A stretch of 64,000 nucleotides of DNA, taken from positions 1 to 64,000 of the forward strand of contig NZ_VZAD01000027.1 in assembly GCF_009495355.1 (NCBI RefSeq), read 5' to 3'. Positions 45,437-53,990 of this stretch are shown here, piece by piece (within the stretch, counting starts at the first letter, position 1; every line of letters starts with the position of its first letter). The position numbers and the translations under genes are program-made. Source of the stretch: Segatella copri. Lineage in GTDB: Bacteria; Bacteroidota; Bacteroidia; Bacteroidales; Bacteroidaceae. Below the pieces are notes generated by a model. That model was not told the origin of the DNA and ran no database searches. It worked only from the letters and a program-made list of their open reading frames with translations.

Positions 45437-46432
45437 ATGAAGAAAAAACTATCACTTTTATTATGTCTTGCAATGACGCTGTTTGTCATGACGTCGAGCA
45501 CAAAGATTACAACTATCTTTGTTATTGGCGACTCTACTGCAGCCGAGAAATCTAACTTCAAGGACAATCCCGAGCGAGGCTGGGGAATGGTGTTGCAGGG
45601 ATTTTTCGATGACAAGATATTGGTTGACAATCATGCTGTGAATGGTCGCAGTTCCAAGAGTTTCATCAATGAGGGACGATGGCAGAAGGTTCTCGACAGA
45701 CTGAAGCCAGGTGACTATGTGTTCATCCAGTTTGGTCATAACGACGAAAAGCCTAAGCCCGACCGTCATACTGATCCGGGGTCAACATTCGATGCCAACT
45801 TGCGTCGTTTCGTAGAGGAAACCCGTCAGAAAGGCGGCATTCCTGTATTGTTCAACTCTGTGGTTCGTCGTTGCTGGTATGCTGAGAACCTGAAGAATGA
45901 CGACGATGAGAAGCTTCGCAAGACTGTGTTCGATGGAGAAGAGAAAATCAACAGCGATACCCTTATCGACACTCACGGAGCCTATGTCGTAGCCCCACGC
46001 TGTGTTGCTCAGGAGTTGAATGTTCCTTTTGTTGATGCTACAAAAATCACGCACGACATAGAGACTTCCCTCGGTATTAAGGGGAGCCGCAGCCTGCATA
46101 TGTGGTATAAGCCAGGCGAGGTTCCCAGTATTCCTAAGGGCCGTATGGACAATACCCACTATAATGTTTATGGCGCGCGCATCATAGCTGGAGCCTTGGC
46201 AGATGCTATTGGTAAGGCTGTTCCTGATCTCGGAAAGCATGTCCGTCACTACGATTATGTGGTGTCAGCAGAAGGCCGTGGCAACTTCATGACCCTTCAG
46301 GATGCTGTTAACGCAGTGCCTGCTGGTAAGAAGACAACTATCCTCATCCTGGGTGGCAAGTGGAACAAACCCACGGGCACTCAGGGCAAAAAGATAAAGT
46401 ACGTGAAGTACTGGGGTGCTAAGGTTAAGTAA
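45437..46432 (+). CDS. Rhamnogalacturonan acetylesterase (CE12-like) with truncated pectin methylesterase tail
   Basis: 331 residues with signal peptide MKKKLSLLLCLAMTLFVMTSS. SGNH hydrolase blocks are complete: VIGDSTAA (nucleophile Ser), NGRSSKSF, QFGHNDE and DNTHYN. This matches carbohydrate esterase family 12, which removes acetyl groups from pectic rhamnogalacturonan. After residue about 280 the tail reads YDYVVSAEGRGNFMTLQDAV and ends in TTILILGG, like the start of a CE8 pectin methylesterase, then stops. A full CE8 domain has about 300 residues; only about 45 remain. It is probably still an active esterase with a vestigial second domain. Confidence 0.8.
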   Translation: MKKKLSLLLCLAMTLFVMTSSTKITTIFVIGDSTAAEKSNFKDNPERGWGMVLQGFFDDKILVDNHAVNGRSSKSFINEGRWQKVLDRLKPGDYVFIQFGHNDEKPKPDRHTDPGSTFDANLRRFVEETRQKGGIPVLFNSVVRRCWYAENLKNDDDEKLRKTVFDGEEKINSDTLIDTHGAYVVAPRCVAQELNVPFVDATKITHDIETSLGIKGSRSLHMWYKPGEVPSIPKGRMDNTHYNVYGARIIAGALADAIGKAVPDLGKHVRHYDYVVSAEGRGNFMTLQDAVNAVPAGKKTTILILGGKWNKPTGTQGKKIKYVKYWGAKVK

Positions 46433-46451
46433 GCGCTTCATCCTTTACTGC

Positions 46452-46492
46452 AGGGAAATGTTGGCAGAGTTTTCTCTGTCCAGCATTTCCCT
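46452..46492 (+). terminator. Terminator of the acetylesterase gene
   Basis: AGGGAAATG at 46452-46460 pairs with CATTTCCCT at 46484-46492, extended inward by TGG/CCA and GAG/CTC, then TTCTTTTG. Confidence 0.75.
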
Positions 46493-46524
46493 TTCTTTTG
46501 CATTCTTTTTACTTCAATAAAAGC

Positions 46525-46582
46525 TGCGCCCTGATGAGCTAAAGCACAAGATTTTGATTGTGTCTTAGTTCTTCAGGGCGCA
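46525..46582. repeat. 25-bp imperfect hairpin and direct repeats in the 46.5 kb gap
   Basis: TGCGCCCTGA at 46525 starts an arm of 25 bases matching 46558-46582 with four mismatches or G.U pairs, around an eight-base loop. Two direct copies of GAAGTTAACTTAATCT follow at about 46623-46660. It may end the minus-strand zinc-ribbon gene; nothing else is seen in the gap. Confidence 0.6.
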
Positions 46583-46754
46583 TCTATCTTAACGGGCGCA
46601 AGAACTTAGTTCAACGAGCACAAGAAGTTAACTTAATCTATTCATGAAGTTAACTTAATCTGGTGTCAACACCGGTAACGCCATTGTCATCCGATAAGAA
46701 TAAGCCTCCTTACTCCTTAAAGATGCACGTTGTTACTCCCAGAAGAAGGTGTGA

Positions 46755-47927
46755 CTATAGGTCAATCTTAGCCATGTTGAAAGATGAGATTTTGCCGTCG
46801 GGTGAGACGGTGGCGGTAATTTTGAATGTGCCTTCCTGGGTGCTTCCGTCTGTGCGGCTTACATCCTCACGGGCAGTGAACACTACCTGGTACTCGTATT
46901 CCTCGTCGCCAATCTCTCGTTTCTTGATTTGATAATCGTTGTTAAGGCGCCAGTTCAGATTGGTGACGTCTTCTTTATACAACTTGTGCATAAAGGTGAG
47001 CACGTCGTTCTTGGTGGCGGCTGTCTTGCCTAAAAGTGAAGATAGGACATCTTCGCAGGTAGAGGTGAGTCCGTCCTCGTTGCGCGAGTTGATGCTCTGG
47101 AAGAACTTGCGGAACAGACTGCTGACCATTTGGCTCTCTTCGGGTTGTAGGTCGCGGCTCAAGGCTTTCTTCATGGCGTTCTCTGCCTCTTCGATATGTG
47201 ATCCGTCGGTGTGCTGGTCGAGGTAAATCTGATAGGCTTCAGCCGTGTCTGCTTTCTTGGCTACCTGCCAGTCGATGGAGTCGATTTTGTTCCATGCCTC
47301 CTGTCTGTGGGGCGAGTTGGGGTATTTCTGCAAGTAGGCTTCTATTGCCTCTTTTGAACCGCTCACCACGGCGTTGGTCCAGTCGTTGTCTATGGTCTTG
47401 AGGGCGTTGAGGTGCGACATGATGGAGTCGATATGAGCCTGGTCGGCATCCTTGTAGGTGTCGAGATAGCTCTGAAGAACGTCCGGATCGTTGCTCTGCA
47501 TGGCGTATTCGTAGGCTTCCTCTTCCTGTTGCTCGTTGGCGTTGTGATAGAAATAAAAGAGTGTGCCACAAACGATGAGTGCAAAGATGAACGAGCAAAT
47601 CAAGATGGTGCGGTTGGACTTCTTCTTCTCCTTTTTGTCCTCGTTGGCAGCTGGTGATTCCGGAATGGGAGGAATGACTGTGCCTGGTTGAATTGTAGGA
47701 ACTGGAGGTGTTGTTGCTCCTTTCTGAGTCGTTGGTACAGAAGGAGTGGCAACGCTTCTTGTGTTAGGACAATGACAGTTGGGACACATATTCAGATTGC
47801 TGAAATATGCAGTGCCGCAGTTGGTACAAGTGGTAATCTTGCCAGCTATCTCTACGCCACAAGTAGGACATGTGGGTGCTTTGTCGCTAACGGGGTGTCC
47901 GCATTCTGGACATTTTATAATCGCCAT
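46755..47927 (-). CDS. Double zinc-ribbon membrane protein with C-terminal NTF2-like part
   Basis: 390 residues. Two zinc ribbons (CPECGHPVSDKAPTCPTCG at 6-24, then CTNCGTAYFSNLNMCPNC at about 33-50), a Pro/Thr-rich linker, one membrane helix (about 108-128, ILICSFIFALIVCGTLFYFY) and a periplasmic part follow. The periplasmic part has repeated helical units (YLDTYKDADQAHIDSIM, YLQKYPNSPHRQEAW) and a beta-rich end (YQVVFTAREDVS, FKITATVSPDG). No enzyme motif. Probably an envelope-stress or scaffold protein; family function unknown. Confidence 0.75.
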   Translation of the reverse strand: MAIIKCPECGHPVSDKAPTCPTCGVEIAGKITTCTNCGTAYFSNLNMCPNCHCPNTRSVATPSVPTTQKGATTPPVPTIQPGTVIPPIPESPAANEDKKEKKKSNRTILICSFIFALIVCGTLFYFYHNANEQQEEEAYEYAMQSNDPDVLQSYLDTYKDADQAHIDSIMSHLNALKTIDNDWTNAVVSGSKEAIEAYLQKYPNSPHRQEAWNKIDSIDWQVAKKADTAEAYQIYLDQHTDGSHIEEAENAMKKALSRDLQPEESQMVSSLFRKFFQSINSRNEDGLTSTCEDVLSSLLGKTAATKNDVLTFMHKLYKEDVTNLNWRLNNDYQIKKREIGDEEYEYQVVFTAREDVSRTDGSTQEGTFKITATVSPDGKISSFNMAKIDL

Positions 47928-48146
47928 TTTTATTATGTTTTTTAGTTGAGTGTATATTCTTAAAATGAGATTTTCCGGGAGTTAAGACAACTGTCTTTTT
48001 TGCTGGGGATGCCAGGCATTTGTCTCCGCACTTAACATAGACCATTACACATCCTGTATTGAGATGTATTTGGTTTTAACTTTTCTAACTACTTTTTTTA
48101 TTTTGCATACTTGGAAAGTTGAGTCCTTGTATTGATAGGTGAATAT

Positions 48147-48836
48147 TTATCGGTGCCGGAATCTGATTTCCCTGAGCCTGTGGTTGCCCATGAATCGGCT
48201 CTTGTCCACATATCCGTTGACTCCATTGAGTCTGCCTTTACCCGTGTACTGCCACATCTCGAAGTCGCGTCCGTCCTTAAGAACAGGTGTGCGCTTGGTG
48301 TACTGCGCAATCATGAGTTTATAGCTGTCGAGCTTGCCCAGAAGGTAATGATCGTAGAAGTTGGCTCCCGTATAAATGAGCGGCTTCTGCTTGTAGGCTT
48401 TCTCTACAAGCAACAGAAACTTGAAAAGGGAGTCGCAGAATTGCTCTGTGTCCATTCCGCTCTTTGTCTCGACGTCTATCATGGGCAGCAAGTCCTGATC
48501 GCTTGGACGGCATTGAGCCATGAAGTTCTTGAGCTGTGTCTGCTGTGGAATGCGAGCACGGTAGAAATGGTAAGAACCAACCTTGAGTCCGTATCTGTGG
48601 GCAAGGTCTATATTCTGTTTGTATTTGCTGTCTACATTGGTCCCTCCTTCTGTAGCCTTGAGATAAACATACGCCATTTTGGTGTTGTCGCCTACGGTTT
48701 CCCAGAACACATTTCCCTGATAGTGGCTGAGGTCGATGCCATGCACATGTTGGCAAGTATCCTCACACTGTACGAACTGTGCGTGGGTGCTGAGGGTGAG
48801 TAGGGTGGTGATAATAGTTATGATGATTTTCTTCAT
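48147..48836 (-). CDS. Glycoside hydrolase family 25 lysozyme
   Basis: 229 residues from ATG 48836 with signal peptide IIITIITTLLTLSTHA. GH25 landmarks: HGIDLSHYQGNV (Asp), YLKATEGG (catalytic Glu region), GSYHFYRA, and PMIDVETK. It cleaves peptidoglycan between N-acetylmuramic acid and N-acetylglucosamine and is probably exported. Minus-strand TAACTTTG at 48849-48842 ends six bases before the ATG, suggesting a leaderless mRNA. Confidence 0.93.
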   Translation of the reverse strand: MKKIIITIITTLLTLSTHAQFVQCEDTCQHVHGIDLSHYQGNVFWETVGDNTKMAYVYLKATEGGTNVDSKYKQNIDLAHRYGLKVGSYHFYRARIPQQTQLKNFMAQCRPSDQDLLPMIDVETKSGMDTEQFCDSLFKFLLLVEKAYKQKPLIYTGANFYDHYLLGKLDSYKLMIAQYTKRTPVLKDGRDFEMWQYTGKGRLNGVNGYVDKSRFMGNHRLREIRFRHR

Positions 48837-48899
48837 AACTGCAAAGTTACTAAAAAACATGCTATCTGCCACCGAAGAGCGTGATTTTTTAGATATATT

Positions 48900-49595
48900 T
48901 TACTCTTCGATTTCAGAAAGCGAGTGGAATACCTTGTGGGTAAAGTTGCTGATGGTCTCAATGGGGGCATAAGTTATGTAGCGCATGCTTCGTCTGAGGC
49001 TCTTGCGCATGGTGCCTCCTGTTGTACGTACAAAGCCAGTGGCAGTCTGTTCGAACTCGATGTCTTTTGCCTCCTGCGTGTTGTAATAGAGGGAGCGTAG
49101 GGTGAGTTTGTAGGCGCCTTTTTCCACTCTGCGTACAAAGGGAATCTCGTCTTTTTCGAAGTTGAAGAAGGTGATGAGCACGCTGCCCTCCAGTTGAGCC
49201 ATGCGCTGGATGTGGAGTTTGCGTAGCCAGGATTCTAACTTGATGAAGTCAACCTTATCGCCTCTTGTTCTGAGGTATTGTCCCAACTGGATAATGCCTC
49301 TAATACTGATTCCATTGGCGAGAATTCCGTTGATGTTGCTTACCAGTAAGCGCAACAGATAGAGCGTCTCAGTGGAGGTGTCGATGGAGTGGCGCTCCTC
49401 TTTTTGAATCTTGATGAGTCGTCTGTTCAGGAAATTATTGTTCATCAATACAGCTCCGGCAGGAACGGCATTGAGATTCTTCATCATCTGGGCTATCTTC
49501 TTTTTTTTGAAGACAGTCATAGGCTCCAGTTCTTCTTTGGTTCCGAAGTTGTCGGTACGTAACTGGGCGAAAAGGTTGCGCTGCAAAAAGTCCAT
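48900..49595 (-). CDS. Conserved hypothetical protein (231 aa)
   Basis: A soluble, basic protein without signal peptide. Helical first half (KKKKIAQMMKNLNAVPAGAV, TLYLLRLLVSNINGILANGI), then IRGIIQLGQYLRTRGDKVDF and a beta part, ITFFNFEKDEIPFVRRVEKG with KLTLRSLYYNTQEAKDIEF. I do not recognise the family and see no catalytic motif. It lies 90 bases after the NhaC gene on the same strand and may share its transcript. Confidence 0.7.
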   Translation of the reverse strand: MDFLQRNLFAQLRTDNFGTKEELEPMTVFKKKKIAQMMKNLNAVPAGAVLMNNNFLNRRLIKIQKEERHSIDTSTETLYLLRLLVSNINGILANGISIRGIIQLGQYLRTRGDKVDFIKLESWLRKLHIQRMAQLEGSVLITFFNFEKDEIPFVRRVEKGAYKLTLRSLYYNTQEAKDIEFEQTATGFVRTTGGTMRKSLRRSMRYITYAPIETISNFTHKVFHSLSEIEE

Positions 49596-49684
49596 TCTTT
49601 TACTATATTTTTAGGGGTGTAGGTAATTATTTAATTTTGCAAGTTCAGAAGTTATCAAAGAGTTAAGCTAATCTCTTTTCTTTA

Positions 49685-50995
49685 TCAGCTGTAACGTCGT
49701 GGATATCTGAACAGAATGGCCATTAGTGCCGCTACGCCTATGGCCATGGGGTAGTAGAGATAGGGAAGAATGTCGATGGGGCTGATGTGCGCCAGTCCTG
49801 CTGCCAGGAGCATCTGTACGCCGTACGGGATGAGTCCCTGCACGCAGCACGAGAAAGTGTCGAGGATGCTTGCGGCCTTTCGGTTGTCAACTCCGAACTT
49901 GTCGCCTATCTTCTTGGAGATATTTCCCACGGTAAGAATCGCTACGGTATTGTTGGCCGTACAGAGGTTGACGAACGACACTAAGGCAGCAATCGAGAGC
50001 TCGGCTCCCCGCTTGTTTTTGACGTGAGCAGTTATCTTGCTGATGATAAAGTTGATGCCTCCGTTCTCCCTGATGGTTTCGAGCATTCCGCCAGCCATCA
50101 TGGCAATGATGACGAGTTCGCCCATGCTGATGACTCCGTTTCCCATGGCCGAGAACCAACCGAAGAAATCGTATGAGTTCGGGATTCCCATGAGGTTTTC
50201 GATAATGCCTATGGCTCCGCAAAGAAGAGTTCCCATAGTGAGAACAGCCATCACGTTCATGCCGGCAATGGCTGTGACGAGAACCAGGAGATAAGGAATC
50301 ACCTTGATGTATTCTACCTCTGCCACCTGCGTAGGAGCCTTGGTTTCTGCTCCCATGATGGCGTAGACGATGAGTATGATGATGGCAGCGGGAACGACAA
50401 TGAGTGAGTTGATGCGGAACTTGTCGCTCATGCGGCATTCCTGCGTCTGCGTGGCCACCACAGTGGTGTCGGAGATGAAGGAGAGGTTGTCTCCAAAGTA
50501 GGCTCCACCCACAATGACAGCTACGGTAAGCCCTAAGTTGGCGTCTACCGAAAGTGCCAGTCCTGCAGCAATAGGAACGAGTGCTACTACTGTGCCCACA
50601 CTTGTTCCGATGGAAAGAGAGATAAAACAAGCCGCCAGGAAGAGTCCTGGCAGAATCATGCTGGCAGGAAGGATGCTGAGAGCCAGGTTGACGGTAGCAT
50701 CGACAGCTCCCATGGCCTTGGCAGATGCAGCAAATGCTCCTGCCAGCACATAAATCCAGAGCATAAGCATCAGATTACTGGCTCCGGCTCCACGGCTGTA
50801 GGTGTCGATGCGCTTCTTGATGGGCAGTCCTCCTGATATTGCCACAGCATAGATGCTGGAAATCATGAAAGCCACCGTAAGCGACAGATTGTCGCCCGAA
50901 CCGTTGCTCCTTACCGAATGGATGGTAAAGACAGCTATCAGCAGTATCAACAGAAACAATGGCGAGAGTGCCAGTAATCCTTTCTTATTGCTCAT
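49685..50995 (-). CDS. NhaC-type Na+/H+ antiporter family protein
   Basis: 436 residues with about eleven membrane segments. Family-like segments include LPGLFLAACFISLSIGTSVG, VIVGGAYFGDNLSFISDTTV with the acidic residues expected in ion transport, and FVNLCTANNTVAILTVGN. It lies 25 bases after uxaA and probably belongs to the lacI-uxaA transcript. In that place it might supply the Na+ gradient for sugar-acid uptake or itself move an organic anion; both are inference. Confidence 0.85.
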   Translation of the reverse strand: MSNKKGLLALSPLFLLILLIAVFTIHSVRSNGSGDNLSLTVAFMISSIYAVAISGGLPIKKRIDTYSRGAGASNLMLMLWIYVLAGAFAASAKAMGAVDATVNLALSILPASMILPGLFLAACFISLSIGTSVGTVVALVPIAAGLALSVDANLGLTVAVIVGGAYFGDNLSFISDTTVVATQTQECRMSDKFRINSLIVVPAAIIILIVYAIMGAETKAPTQVAEVEYIKVIPYLLVLVTAIAGMNVMAVLTMGTLLCGAIGIIENLMGIPNSYDFFGWFSAMGNGVISMGELVIIAMMAGGMLETIRENGGINFIISKITAHVKNKRGAELSIAALVSFVNLCTANNTVAILTVGNISKKIGDKFGVDNRKAASILDTFSCCVQGLIPYGVQMLLAAGLAHISPIDILPYLYYPMAIGVAALMAILFRYPRRYS

Positions 50996-51020
50996 TTTTT
51001 AGTCTATTTATTCACTTTAT

Positions 51021-52517
51021 TTACAGCGTTACGCCGTTCTTGAAGATAGAGATTTCGCGATAGCCGTTGTACTCGTTGCGAGCTTCTTCGCCATTGGCTA
51101 CTGCGATAATCTTGTCGATGAACTTGCGTACCAAGTCCTTCATTTCAGTACCTTCCACCAGTTCGCCTGCGTTGAAGTCAATCCAGTTTGGCTTGTTGCG
51201 GTAGAGGTTGCTGTTGGTGGAAATCTTCATGGTTGGTACGAAGGTGCCGAATGGCGTACCGCGACCAGTGGTGAAGAGAACCAGCTGACAGCCGGCAGAA
51301 GCAAGGGCTGTGGAAGCTACGAGGTCGTTGCCTGGTGCAGAGAGAAGGTTCAGACCCGTTGTCTCCAAACGGTCACCATACTGGAGTACACCGCTGACTG
51401 GAGCGCGACCGCACTTCTGTGTACAACCGAGAGCCTTGTCCTCGAGTGTAGAAATACCACCCGCCTTGTTGCCTGGAGAAGGATTCTCGCCTACAGGCTC
51501 ACCATGAGAGAGAAAGTACTCCTTGAAGTCGTTGATGAGGTGAACTGTCTTGTCGAAGAGTTCCTTGTTCTCGCAACGGTTCATCAGGATGGTCTCAGCG
51601 CCAAACATCTCAGGCACCTCGGTGAGGATAGAAGTTCCGCCCTGTGCCACGAGCCAGTCGGAGAACTCGCCTACCAATGGGTTGGCAGTAATTCCGCTGA
51701 ATCCATCTGATCCACCGCACTTCAAACCTACGCGCAGTTTGCTGACCGAAACCTCCTGTCGCTTGTCTTCCTTGGCCAGAACATAGAGTTCGCGGAGCAG
51801 TTTCATGCCTTCCTCGAGCTCGTCGCCTTCCACTTTCTGAGTTACCAAGAGCTTGATGCGGTCTTTGTCGTAGTCGCCCAGCATCTTCATGAACTCGTCT
51901 GGCTGGTTGTTCTCGCAACCCAGGGAGAGTACGAGTACTGCGCCTGCGTTAGGGTGAAGACAGATGTCGCGAAGCACTTTGCGTGTGTTCTCGTGGTCGC
52001 CCGAAAGCTGAGAGCAGCCGAAGTTGTGGTGCCATGCGTGAATAGCGTCGATGCCCTCGCACTTGGTTTCCTGCTTGAGCAGGTCGACGAGCTTCTCGGC
52101 AATACCGTTCACACAGCCTACTGTAGGAACGACCCAAATCTCATTGCGCACACCTACCTCGCCATTCTTGCGTACATAGCCCTTGAAAGTACGGTTCTCG
52201 TTCTCGATGTTCAGGATCTCCTCTACAGGATTGTAGGTGTATTCCAAAGTTCCGGCAAGGTTGGTCTTGAGGTTGTTCTCGTTGACCCATTCTCCCTGTT
52301 TCAGGTCTTTCTTTGCATGACCGATAGGGTAGCCGTATTTCAGGATATTGGTTCCTTCAGCAGCATTGTCGATGAGGACTTTGTGTCCTGCTGGGGTGTC
52401 TTGTAACAAGGTGATGGTCTTGCCGTCAACCTCGATAATCTCGCCCTGCTTGAATGGGCGGAGACAAACCACTACCGAGTCGGCAGGGTTGATCTTGATA
52501 AAGCTTGATTGTTTCAT
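51021..52517 (-). CDS. uxaA: Altronate dehydratase
   Basis: 498 residues: an N-terminal SAF domain (about 1-95) and a C-terminal UxaA/GarD domain (GYVRKNGEVGVRNEIWVVPT, CGGSDGFSGITANP, TTGRGTPFGTFVPTMKIS). It converts D-altronate to 2-keto-3-deoxygluconate, feeding the kinase and aldolase encoded on the other side of the regulator. 54 bases separate it from lacI. Both SAF and catalytic parts are in one chain, as in E. coli. Confidence 0.92.
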   Translation of the reverse strand: MKQSSFIKINPADSVVVCLRPFKQGEIIEVDGKTITLLQDTPAGHKVLIDNAAEGTNILKYGYPIGHAKKDLKQGEWVNENNLKTNLAGTLEYTYNPVEEILNIENENRTFKGYVRKNGEVGVRNEIWVVPTVGCVNGIAEKLVDLLKQETKCEGIDAIHAWHHNFGCSQLSGDHENTRKVLRDICLHPNAGAVLVLSLGCENNQPDEFMKMLGDYDKDRIKLLVTQKVEGDELEEGMKLLRELYVLAKEDKRQEVSVSKLRVGLKCGGSDGFSGITANPLVGEFSDWLVAQGGTSILTEVPEMFGAETILMNRCENKELFDKTVHLINDFKEYFLSHGEPVGENPSPGNKAGGISTLEDKALGCTQKCGRAPVSGVLQYGDRLETTGLNLLSAPGNDLVASTALASAGCQLVLFTTGRGTPFGTFVPTMKISTNSNLYRNKPNWIDFNAGELVEGTEMKDLVRKFIDKIIAVANGEEARNEYNGYREISIFKNGVTL

Positions 52518-52570
52518 TTTTTTGTAGGTTGTTTTTTATATTGTTTTTTATTTCGTATGTGAGGGAGTTC

Positions 52571-53635
52571 TTAGAGTTGAGTTCTGCGGTAGAAGTCCAC
52601 GTTTTCCTTCATTAGAAGCTCGATGGGCATGTAGTTTACCGGAGTAACTTTCTTTTTCAGCACGATGGCCTGGAAGAGAGTATCGATGCACGCATAGCCT
52701 TGCATGTATGCATGCTGGGCGATGAGGAAAGATATGCTTCCCTCGCGCAGGCAGCGGGCGTTCTTCTCTACCATATCGTAACCCATGATCTGGATGTTGC
52801 GTCGGTTGGTCTTCAGCAGAAAGTCGCCCACGATGTGTGCCTTGGATGTCAGGGTGATGCAATGGTGTACCTGTGGGTTGGAAGAGAAGAACTTCTCCAG
52901 CATTTTATTGTATTCGGCACGAGTTCCGTTGAGTGGCAGGTCGAGGTCGGTAACCTTCACGTTAGGGTAGTGGTCGTGCATGTAGTGCAGAAATCCCACT
53001 TCTCGGTTGTCCTGCTGCTTACTCATCACGCGTCCGTCCTTCGTCTGTCGCATGAGCATGATTTCCGTCTCCCTGCAGGCAATCATCATCAGCATCTTGG
53101 CTGCAAAATATCCGCTGCAGAAAGAGTCCTGTCCGTAGAACGACAGGGGCTTGAGGTCGGGCATGTAGGAGTCGAGAAGAATGAAGGGAATGTTCTGCTC
53201 GTGCAATTGGTCGGTGAACTCTCGTGTGACATCGAGTGAAGATGGAACGACAACGACACCTTCGGGCTTAGCCTGTATGATCTCGCTGGCTTTCTCACGG
53301 AACGACTCATCGCTGGAGCGTTCGAAGAAACAGATTTCCACGTCGATGTGGAAATCTCGCCTGGTGTCCTCGCATTTTCGTGCCCCTTCTTCTATCTCCT
53401 CCCAGTAAGCCTCCGACTCGTGCTTTGGCAGCAGCATGTAGAAGGTGTACTGCTTGTTGTAAGCCAGTGCGCTGGCGTACATATTGGGCTGGTAGTTCAT
53501 CTCCTTGAGAGCCTGTTCTACCTTCTTGCGGGCTGGTTCCGAAACATTGGGGCGATCATGTAAGACCCTGTCTACGGTACCTACAGAAACGCCAGCTCTT
53601 TCAGCAATGTCTTTGATTCTGATTTTTTCGGCCAT
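52571..53635 (-). CDS. LacI family regulator of hexuronate genes
   Basis: 354 residues. N-terminal HTH (IRIKDIAERAGVSVGTVDRV and the hinge VRKKVEQAL-like ARKKVEQALKEMNYQPN) and a periplasmic-binding-protein-like sensor domain (about 65-354). The sensor resembles type 1 sugar-binding regulators. It is divergent from kdgK with three matching palindromes between them and is first in the uxaA transcript, so it very likely represses both units and responds to a pathway intermediate such as KDG. The effector is inferred. Confidence 0.9.
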   Translation of the reverse strand: MAEKIRIKDIAERAGVSVGTVDRVLHDRPNVSEPARKKVEQALKEMNYQPNMYASALAYNKQYTFYMLLPKHESEAYWEEIEEGARKCEDTRRDFHIDVEICFFERSSDESFREKASEIIQAKPEGVVVVPSSLDVTREFTDQLHEQNIPFILLDSYMPDLKPLSFYGQDSFCSGYFAAKMLMMIACRETEIMLMRQTKDGRVMSKQQDNREVGFLHYMHDHYPNVKVTDLDLPLNGTRAEYNKMLEKFFSSNPQVHHCITLTSKAHIVGDFLLKTNRRNIQIMGYDMVEKNARCLREGSISFLIAQHAYMQGYACIDTLFQAIVLKKKVTPVNYMPIELLMKENVDFYRRTQL

Positions 53636-53695
53636 TCTCTTTCTTCTTGTTTGTTTTGTTAGCGGCTCACGCGTACCTTAATATATTTAAGTAGG

Positions 53696-53713
53696 ATTGT
53701 GCGAAGCCACAAT
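53696..53713. promoter_or_regulatory. LacI-type operator O1
   Basis: ATTGTGCGAAGCCACAAT: perfect six-base arms ATTGTG/CACAAT around six bases. It lies between the lacI ATG and the lacI -7 element, inside the leader. Confidence 0.75.
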
Positions 53714-53742
53714 GTGGATAGTTCTTCTTATTCGTATATTGT

Positions 53743-53760
53743 GTTGTGTGCGACCACAAC
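53743..53760. promoter_or_regulatory. LacI-type operator O2
   Basis: GTTGTGTGCGACCACAAC: perfect arms GTTGTG/CACAAC around six bases, 47 bases from O1. It falls just downstream of the predicted lacI transcription start. Confidence 0.75.
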
Positions 53761-53775
53761 AAGTTATTTTTGGGG

Positions 53776-53783
53776 CAAATTTA
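53776..53783 (-). promoter_or_regulatory. -7 element of the lacI-uxaA unit
   Basis: Minus-strand TAAATTTG. O2 lies immediately downstream and O3 covers the expected -33 region, a placement that would block initiation. Confidence 0.55.
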
Positions 53784-53797
53784 CAATAAAAAATCGA

Positions 53798-53815
53798 ATT
53801 GTGCGAATGCACAGC
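53798..53815. promoter_or_regulatory. LacI-type operator O3
   Basis: ATTGTGCGAATGCACAGC: the same consensus with one mismatch in the right arm (CACAGC), 55 bases from O2. Confidence 0.65.
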
Positions 53816-53878
53816 GTGTTTTTTGCTATAAAAACAAAAAAAAAGTCGTTTTTATTTCTTTATTCAAGAAAAAAGGCT

Positions 53879-53886
53879 TATTTTTG
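53879..53886 (+). promoter_or_regulatory. -7 element of the kdgK-eda unit
   Basis: TATTTTTG, about 100 bases before the kdgK ATG. O3 lies about 65-80 bases upstream of it, so repression by looping between operators is possible. Confidence 0.5.
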
Positions 53887-53990
53887 CCCCAAGAAACTTC
53901 ATCATAGAAGAAATGAAATCAAGAAATTCCTTATAGGCGGAAATAAATTCAAGTAATAACAAACAATAAATTAAAAACTATCAAACAACA

